From assembly GCA_910589105.1 (NCBI GenBank), contig CAJUST010000010.1:35184-99183 (forward strand): a stretch of 64,000 nt of DNA, in the 5' to 3' direction. Position 1 is the stretch's first letter; each line of letters starts with the position of its first letter. The notes under the pieces are model-generated. The model saw only the letters and a program-made list of their open reading frames with translations, had not been told where the DNA came from and made no database searches. The translations under genes were made by a program, and so were the position numbers. The stretch comes from an uncultured Lachnospiraceae bacterium (GTDB lineage Bacteria > Bacillota > Clostridia > Lachnospirales > Lachnospiraceae). Positions 1-8,300 of this stretch are shown here, one piece after another.

Positions 1-1
1 G

Positions 2-1561
2 CAAAATGTTGTGATTGGGGACCCTTATTATGAAAATGACGTCGTACAGCTTTGCGTCGGGATGCCATTTAAGGAAGAAGACGCCGTAACCGGATATTTA
101 ATCGGAAGCTATAAATATGACGTGTTAAATGATGTGTTAAGCCTTTTAATTCTGGGCGACACCGGAAGTTCCCTTCTATTAAACGAAGAAGGCATGGTAA
201 TTGGAGACTTAAACACCCAAAATATTATAGATAAAAAAACGTATCAGGACGTATTCCCGGCTTCAAAAGACAACAGCCTCTGGGAAGATATTTTATGCGC
301 CCAGACAGGCTCCGCCCTAATGAAGCTTGACGAGTACCGCTACTACGTCGGATACACCCCTGTCCCCGGCACCAACTGGACACTGTTTATCCACGCCCCG
401 CAACGGGAATTTCTGGGCACGGTAGTAAGAACCTTAATCTTTTGTATCGCTGGTTCCGTCGCGCTTTTGCTGCTTGCCATGCTCATCATTATTCCAGTTG
501 CAAGCAAGACGTCCCGTTCCCTTTCCGCCGCCACAAAACGGCTTCAAGCGTTAGCGAACGGAAACCTGACGGAAGAAGTCACGCTCTCAGGCAGCAATGA
601 TGAGACGCGTATTTTAACGCAGGCGCTTTCCCAAACGATTACAAGTTTAAACGATTACATACAGGACATTCAACGTTCCCTCGGTTCCCTTTCAAATGGA
701 GATTATACCATTGAAATCCCTGACAACTTTACTGGAGATTTTACCTCCATACGGGATTCTTTAATGAATATTACAAATTCATTAAACCAGACCATGCAGA
801 AAATGAACCAGTCTTCCATAGACGTCAACCAAAACGCCAATAAGGTTTCTGACTTTGCGCAGCAGCTCAATGACGGCGCATTAAACCAATCTTCGCTTTT
901 AGAAGAACTTGATCGCAATATGGCGGCAATTACCGCTTCGATTGAAAAAAACAAAGACAATGCGCTGCAAATGGAAACCTGTTCCGAAAACGCGCAAGAA
1001 AAAACTTCCCTTGGAAATGCGCATATGCAGTCTATGTTAGAAACGATGGAACAAATCCACGACGCTGTAGATGAGATTTCTAAAATCAGCCAAATGGTGG
1101 AAAAGATTTCCCTCCAGACAAATCTGTTATCCTTCAATGCATCCATTGAAGCGGCCAGAGCGGGAGAAGCCGGAAAAGGCTTTGCCGTTGTCGCGCAGGA
1201 AATCGGCCAGCTATCCACCCAGACTGCGGACGCGCTCCAGCAGACAGGGGCAATTATTTCCCACGCAGTGACGATTATTGACAAAGGGCTCAATACCGCA
1301 GAAGAAACGGCAGATGCTTTTAGGGAAATCCAAGAAGTGTCGAAACAATATCATGAGATTTCCAGCCAATTATCTGATACAGTATCCAAACAGACTTCTG
1401 CCGTCGTCTTTGTAAATGAAAAATTAGATTCCTTAAAAGAAATTAACGATGCAAATCAGCTCTTAGCGGAAGAAACGACAAAAATGGCCTCCAGTTCACT
1501 GGAACAGTCAGAAAGCTTAAAACGTTATGTTTCACAAGTAAAACTCAAACAGATGAATTAA
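2..1561 (+). CDS. Methyl-accepting chemotaxis protein, 5' end outside window
   Basis: This is the C-terminal part of a membrane chemoreceptor; the frame is open to the left edge, so the start is missing. The first ~135 visible residues look like the distal half of an extracellular Cache sensor domain (GTNWTLFIHAP near its end). One hydrophobic membrane segment follows at about residues 140-165, then a HAMP region and a long signalling helix. The conserved hairpin tip that contacts CheA/CheW is present (LQTNLLSFNASIEAARAGEAG, then GKGFAVVAQEI). The protein is expected to pass ligand binding outside the cell to the chemotaxis kinase. The FMN-binding lipoprotein gene starts 13 bases after the stop codon, so the two are probably co-transcribed. 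The ligand cannot be predicted. Confidence 0.93.
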   Translation, partial: QNVVIGDPYYENDVVQLCVGMPFKEEDAVTGYLIGSYKYDVLNDVLSLLILGDTGSSLLLNEEGMVIGDLNTQNIIDKKTYQDVFPASKDNSLWEDILCAQTGSALMKLDEYRYYVGYTPVPGTNWTLFIHAPQREFLGTVVRTLIFCIAGSVALLLLAMLIIIPVASKTSRSLSAATKRLQALANGNLTEEVTLSGSNDETRILTQALSQTITSLNDYIQDIQRSLGSLSNGDYTIEIPDNFTGDFTSIRDSLMNITNSLNQTMQKMNQSSIDVNQNANKVSDFAQQLNDGALNQSSLLEELDRNMAAITASIEKNKDNALQMETCSENAQEKTSLGNAHMQSMLETMEQIHDAVDEISKISQMVEKISLQTNLLSFNASIEAARAGEAGKGFAVVAQEIGQLSTQTADALQQTGAIISHAVTIIDKGLNTAEETADAFREIQEVSKQYHEISSQLSDTVSKQTSAVVFVNEKLDSLKEINDANQLLAEETTKMASSSLEQSESLKRYVSQVKLKQMN

Positions 1562-1574
1562 GGGAGGAAGCGTT

Positions 1575-2024
1575 ATGAAAAAAATAATACTTATGGCTGT
1601 GACTGTGTTTCTGTTTTCTGCCTTTCTTGGCGGATGCGGCTCCCAGCCGGTGATGCAAGATGGGTTTTATACAGCAGAAATGTCAGAATATTCCCATGGC
1701 TGGAAAGAATACCTTTGCATTATGGTAAAAAACGATCGCATTGTATATGCGGAATTTAACGCAAAAGACCCAAGCGGATACATCAAAGCATGGGATAACA
1801 CTTATATGCAGAATATGAAATCGGTAGAAGGGACATATCCGAATGAATACACCCGCAAATATGTTGCGCAGCTTTTAGAAAAACAATCTTCAGAAGAAGT
1901 GGACACTCTCTCAGGGGCAACCCACTCTGGAGGGAATTTCCATAAATTATCAGCCGCAGTCATTCAGCAGGCAAAAAAAGGCGATTCCAGCATTTTTATT
2001 GTACCAGATGAAACGACAGAATAA
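1575..2024 (+). CDS. FMN-binding domain lipoprotein
   Basis: A 149-residue exported lipoprotein. The N-terminus is a lipoprotein signal with lipobox LGGC, so Cys21 should be lipidated and the protein held on the outer face of the membrane. The rest fits the FMN_bind fold: a beta-rich region followed by DTLSGATHSGG. S/T-GAT is the motif in which flavin transferase links FMN to a Thr in Rnf/Nqr-type proteins. An AGGGAGG ribosome site lies just before the ATG. It follows the chemoreceptor gene by 13 bases and a terminator closes the unit. In Clostridia such proteins often serve extracellular electron transfer or redox sensing; which applies here is not known. Confidence 0.85.
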   Translation: MKKIILMAVTVFLFSAFLGGCGSQPVMQDGFYTAEMSEYSHGWKEYLCIMVKNDRIVYAEFNAKDPSGYIKAWDNTYMQNMKSVEGTYPNEYTRKYVAQLLEKQSSEEVDTLSGATHSGGNFHKLSAAVIQQAKKGDSSIFIVPDETTE

Positions 2025-2029
2025 CTTCA

Positions 2030-2073
2030 AAATCTCCCATCGGCATATAGAGACGCCGCCGGGAGATTTTTTC
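2030..2073 (+). terminator. Rho-independent terminator after FMN-binding lipoprotein
   Basis: AAATCTCCC pairs with GGGAGATTT, with an inner CGGC/GCCG stem, and the right arm runs into TTTTTT. Confidence 0.88.
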
Positions 2074-2103
2074 GTTGTTTGTCTATTATTTACAAAATTC
2101 TCC

Positions 2104-2131
2104 TTGTAATTCCTTGTAATTATGGTAAAAT
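2104..2131 (+). promoter_or_regulatory. Candidate sigma-A promoter upstream of sialidase gene
   Basis: TTGTAA and TAAAAT are 16 bases apart, with TGG before the -10 (extended -10). The start codon is 230 bases further on, which would give a long leader. A second TATAAT occurs at 2255-2260 without a good -35. The rest of the 2074-2364 gap is AT-rich and holds no gene that I can see. Confidence 0.5.
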
Positions 2132-2364
2132 AGGAAAGAGCCTATTCTCTGGCTCATACACTCTTTTATACATATTCCAAACAAACCTGTTTTAATTTTC
2201 GCTACTACATACAATCTAATATGGAACATCTTATTAAATGAAATCGGATAATATTATAATCGCCGCTCAACTTAGACTGGTGATTTTTAATTTATAGATC
2301 TCATCTCTCGGTACACATACCGAACTGCCTAATAGGCTGCACAAACAAAAAAAGGAGGATTTTT

Positions 2365-5300
2365 ATGAAGCAATCAGTTACACCGCGTAAATGGAAGCGG
2401 ATCTTAAGCGCCGGCCTGTCATTTGCATTGGCGGCAGCAATGTTACCCCCACCCACTTCCATTTTAGCATCTGCCGCTGAAACAGCGGAAACAGAGGGTT
2501 CTCTTGAAAAGATGCCTGTAAAAGACAAAACTCCGGTTCCGGATAAAGCAGGCTCTATCTCGATGTCACAATTAGAAGATAATATCACTCAAAAACATCC
2601 CTTCCCAAAAGGAACAGCGGGAAGCGACGTGTTCCGTATTCCGGCAATGATTACAATGGAAAACGGAGAACTCCTCGCGATCGCGGACGCCCGCTATACG
2701 CAGCCGACAGACGGCAACGGACTAGATACGATTGCCGCCGTTTCCAGTGACGGCGGAGCAACTTGGGAATACAGCTTTCCATTCTTCTTCCCAGACAGCT
2801 ACAGAGATTCGCACAGACAATCGACGGCATTTATCGACCCCGGGCTGTTAGAGGGACCGGACGGGACTGTTTACTGTATTGCCGATGCATTCCCAACAGA
2901 ATATTCCCTCCAAAATATCGGGGCGCGCCTTGGAACCGGATATGTGGACATAGACGGCGAACAGCGGCTTGCCCTGACAGATTCGTATGAAGACGTCGGA
3001 ACAGCGCCCGTTAATGAAAACGATACACGCTATTTGTATTATGTGGACAAATTCCAAGACGGATATGCCCGGATTTTAAAAAGAGAGGATCATATGCCGA
3101 CCGGATATGCCGTAGATGAATGGTATAACCTCTATTCCGTCGATGAAAATGGAGACTACATAGATAACTTAAAACAGCCACAGATTAATAATGAAACTCA
3201 TGAGGTTTTACAGAATGTGTATTATAAAGATTCTAAATTTCATGTATACCAGACAGGATATCTTTGGCTTGTCACATCTAAAGATCATGGAAGGACATGG
3301 GAACATCCTACCGATATTATTCCACAAATAAAAAAAGAGGACGACCGCGCATTGTTAATTTCACCCGGATGCGGCCTTACGGCCAGTGACGGCACACTTG
3401 TGATTGGCGTGTATTACCATGGCAAGGGTGACAGTGGAAATGCTGAAAAAGCCAGCCTGCTGTATTCCTCAGATAATGGCGTCACATGGAACCGGACAGA
3501 AGACGTGGATACCGGTTCTTCCGAAAACGAAGTGGTCGAACTAGAAGACGGCACAATCCGTATGTTTTACCGCGGGGGTTCGGGCCGCATCTCTTATGCA
3601 GATTTTACAAAAAACGCTGACGGCGGCTATGATGTGGGAACCCATGTTGACATCAGCGAGTGCTCTGTCACGTCTTCTTGTAATATGGGAGCCATAACCT
3701 ATTCGAAAAAAATCAACGGCAAACAGGCTGTTTTGGTCTCCTGTCCGGGCGGGCCTGGCAGAACCCATGGTAAATTATTTACTTTGTTAGTAAATGAAGA
3801 TAAAACAATGAGCCTTTACAATGTGATCGACGTCCCGAACAGTGAAGAAGCGTTTGTTTACTCCACTCTGTCAGAACTTCCAGACGGTTCTGTCAGCATT
3901 TTATGGGAAGAACGCGATCAGACTGCGGAGATATGGTATGACAATTTCGATATTTCAGAATTTGCCCCGGGCGCATTTATCGAGCGGGAAGATGGCGCTT
4001 CAATTGTAGACACTACAGTGGCAAAAGAGGAAACATCTATTATCCACTATGAGAGCGAAAACGAAGGCAGTGGCGATCCGTCTATTACTAAAGCTCCAAA
4101 TCCATCAGTCGCTACTGTAGACATTGAGAAAGAACAGGTTTATACCGTTGAATTTCCTGTATATTCCCATGTTGCAAATGCAAATAGCCTAGAGTCCGCA
4201 TTCGCTACGGCGACAAGCGAACCTTCTATGTTAAATCTTGCAGATGCAGAATTTACGTTTACAAAAAATAACGATGCATGGCTTATCCAAAGCAATTTAA
4301 ACCATCAATATCTGACGCTTCAGTCTGGGGCAAATTATTTTTCCTCTAATGCAGACGCTGTCACGATAACAGGGCAGGAAGACGGAACGATACAGATTTC
4401 AAAAGGCAGTAACTATGCCGGTTTTTATAAAACGCAAATGAATTTTAACAGACAGGGAAATAATTCAGACGCTAACCTTATATATAACCTCTCCTTATGG
4501 GAGAAACTCCCTGAGAATGACACTGCCGGCAATTCTTCTGACAGCAGGATTCCAAGATACCAGAAAGTGTCAGCCAACCAGGCAGATGACCTTTCAGGAA
4601 GAAGCTTCTTAATCAGCGTAGAATATGACGGCAAACTTCTTATCGTCTATCCGGTCGGAGGCGAACACTCTCAGACAAAGCTTCTGGCAACGAAAGCATC
4701 TGATAATGAATCTGATGAAAATACCATTCAGGCATATGCCAGAGCAGCAGCCGCCAACAATTTGGACACTGCATTTGCCACATCCACTGCGCAGATGGAA
4801 ACAATCCAACTGAGCAAAGCAGAATTAAAGTTTACGAAAAATGGAGATAAATTCCAGATAAAAAACGAAGCGAACAATCTATGGATGACAATCGCGCCAG
4901 CCGCAACGAAATATTTTGCTACATCTGCCGCAGACGTTGTCGTAGACGCCCAGTCGGACGGAACGGTCCAGATCCATTGCGAAAGCTCATCCAGCGGCAC
5001 TCCCGGATATGCTTGTTTCTACAAAGGCTCGCTTTATAACTGGAATAGAACTGGCGCCGCGAGCGATGCCAACGGCATCTATAACCTCACTTTATGGGAA
5101 AAAAACGCAGCCGCCCCTTCTGACAGTAAAATTCCGGGATACCAAGAAGCAACCATATCAACGACTGATGATATTTCGCCCGATAAAAGTTATCTTATCA
5201 CTGCAAAAGCGGACGGACACCTTATTTTACTCTATCCGGGAGCCGACGGGAGCAATAAAGAAAAACTAATCGTAACGGACACAGCAGTTAAAACGTATGC

Positions 5301-8300
5301 CCATACAACTTGCGCCAGCTCCCTTGCAGATGCATTTTCTACAAGCTCCCCCACAGTAAATCTGGTAGATTTGACGACCACCGAATTTACATTTACTAAA
5401 ACTGACGAGAACTATCAGATTTTTAATGAAGCAAACCAGATTTATTTAACTTTTGCTGATGGATCATCTGGAACGAATTATTTTTCCGATACCGCGCAAA
5501 ACGTCACTTCCATCCGCCAGACTGATGGAACTGTCCAGTTAAAGTGCACCTATACAAGAGATGACAGCGATGCAACAGGCTATGCCGTATTTTATAAAGG
5601 CTCGCATTATGACTGGAACCGGACGGGGGCTCCTGACAATAGCGGCATTTATAATCTCACTTTGTGGGAACGGAACGAAACTGCGCCGGAATCCAGCCTG
5701 CTTCCTTGCTATCAAGAAGTTGAAATTCCTGACACGAATATTGAAAACGGCAAAAGCTATCTGATTACTGCAAAAATAGAGGATAATATTGTACTGCTCT
5801 ATCCAAAAAATGGAGAACATAACCAGCCAAAACTAATTGCAACTGATACTGGCTCCGGTGATGAAGAAGATCCGCCTGTCAATATTCCGGACCCATCTGT
5901 AACAATTAAAACCAAGAATAGCATCTCCATTACAGGCGTAAATGAAGGATTTTCCACAGCCGTAATTGACGGAAGGCAATACCGCATCCGGGTTACAGAT
6001 GACACAGAGACAAAGCAGATTGGCGAAAGTTTTGATATTTCCTATCTCGGCGCGTATGACACATCTTCCATTCCTAATGATATGGCAACTGTGACGCCGA
6101 TAACCGGAGACACTATTCTGCTGCATGAACGCATGGCCGGAATCGCAAACAGCGTTTCCAGTTTTTCAAAGGAACCAAACACGGAACTATCCATTGCAGA
6201 TGCTGAATTTACCTTTACGGAAGCTACAGGTGATGGCAATGAAGGAAAATGGATTATTAAAAACGGCGATAAATATCTGGTTCACAAAGAAAACAGCTCA
6301 CAAAAATTACTTTTTGACTCTGCATCCGCTCCCATTGCAGTGGAAAAGACGGAAAACGCTGCTACCTTCCGCATTTATAATCCTGCCGGAAGCGCAAGCA
6401 ACGGCTCTCGCTACCTTATGTTTGACACAGGCAATATGCGGTATGACGCCATGGGAAGCCATTCCCCAAGCAATAGTTACCTTTATGAACTGTCGCTTTG
6501 GAAAAAAGACGCTTCTGCGACGGACAGCCTGCTGCCGGGATACAAAAAGCTAACGGCAAACGAAACGATCCAAAATAATGGCGTCTATCTAATATCATGC
6601 CAGACAGAGATAAACGGAACGGAAACTTCTATTATTCTCTGGCCAAAAGGCCCGAATGAATTTAACGCGGACAGCCAAGCCGCAGCTACAAAACTTGCGC
6701 GGCTGGATACATCGCTTCGCATTACGCCTTTACAAAACGGTTCTGCCAGCCTTACCATAGACGGCCAAACATACAAATACCATTTTGTAGCTAATGCAGA
6801 AAATTGCCAGCATCCACAAAATAACCAAATCACAAAAGGCTTTTATGAAGCAGATTGTGAAACGGAAGGCAATAGCGGCGATACTGTCTGCGGACTTTGT
6901 TATACAGTCATTCAGGAAAGCGCAAAGACCCCTGCCACAAACCATAATTGGGGAGCGCCGGTTATAAAACAATCTCTCTCGGAAACGACAAATGGCATCT
7001 CTTTTCTATATTGCGCCAACAGCAATCTGCATGAAAAGAAAATAAAAGTATACGCTTCCGCTTATAAACAGCTAAAGGAATTAGCCGCTTCCCAGCCGGA
7101 AGAAACTCTTGATGCAAATAAGGCCGCTTATCAGGCAGATGACGTTTCCGCTTTAAAAGCAGCCTATGACGCCGGAAAAACCCTTTCCGAAAAACCTTCC
7201 GGACAGCAGACAAACAAAGAAATGTATGACAGCATAATCGCGCAGACAGAAGCAAAAAAACAGCTTCACAGGCATAGGGAAGGACTGGAGACAAACCTTT
7301 TATGGATGCTGGATGCATCAAAGCCGATCCATGATTCCGGAAAACAAGATGTTTATACGCAATCTGCATGGGATGCATTTGAAGCGGCTTATAACGCCGC
7401 CAGCGGAGTGGCAGACGCCAGCCAAAAAACATATGCAGAATTAGAAACAATTGTAACGACGTTAAAAAATACACGCCGTGATTTAGTGCGGCAGGATGCA
7501 AAAGCAGGATTACAGACACTATACAATACACATAAAGATAAAACAAAAGACGACTATTCCGACCGGACATGGAGCGTATTTACAAAAGCTCTGCAAACGG
7601 CAAAAGATGTATTAGATTCAGAAGAAGCAACTGTCTTAGAAATTGAAGATACCAAGAAAAACCTAACAGATGCGGTGGAAGGATTATTGACAAATGCCCA
7701 AGAACAAATTACGGCGCCTTTTATCCATTACACTGCTCCAGCGGCGGGGCAATACCCGAAAGCGGCGGCAATTACGCAAGATGAGGAATCCAATCATGCA
7801 TCTGCCGTCTCAGACTGGACGGAAGAAGTTCAGACACTCATGCGCAACACGCCTGACGCCGCGCCGGCAATTACCAATAAAGAAGGCATCTGGGGATTTA
7901 GCGACCAGCTTCGTTCAGGCAGCTCAAAATACAATGTCAATGGAACAGACAAATCGCTCGCAATTACATTTAAACTATGGCTCAATGAAGCGCCAAGTTC
8001 CCAAACTGAACTCATTGGCAGAGGGCATCAATTTGACTTCCAGATTAGCGGCGGCAAGTTTGTTATGTGGATGGTTGATAATGGTTACCCAACAGAAGAA
8101 TTAACCATAAGCGCCGCAGACCATATCGGAAAATGGCTGGATATTGTTATGCTGATAAATGGGAACGGAACACAGCGCTTTTATGTGAATGGAAGCCCGT
8201 CAAGCAGCAGAGGCGATAGTAAACCTGTTTTAAATTCATCTTCCAGCCCATTTACCATTTGTTATAATCCTTCTGAAACAAATGGCTCGCCGCTCACAGC

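Noticed and set aside
703..1293. 196-residue open frame on the minus strand inside the chemoreceptor gene
   Set aside because: A shadow of the coding strand: low-complexity Ser/Ala composition, no ribosome site, and full overlap with a conserved gene. The same applies to other long antisense frames (for example 6962-7570, 10587-10931 and 23651-24064).
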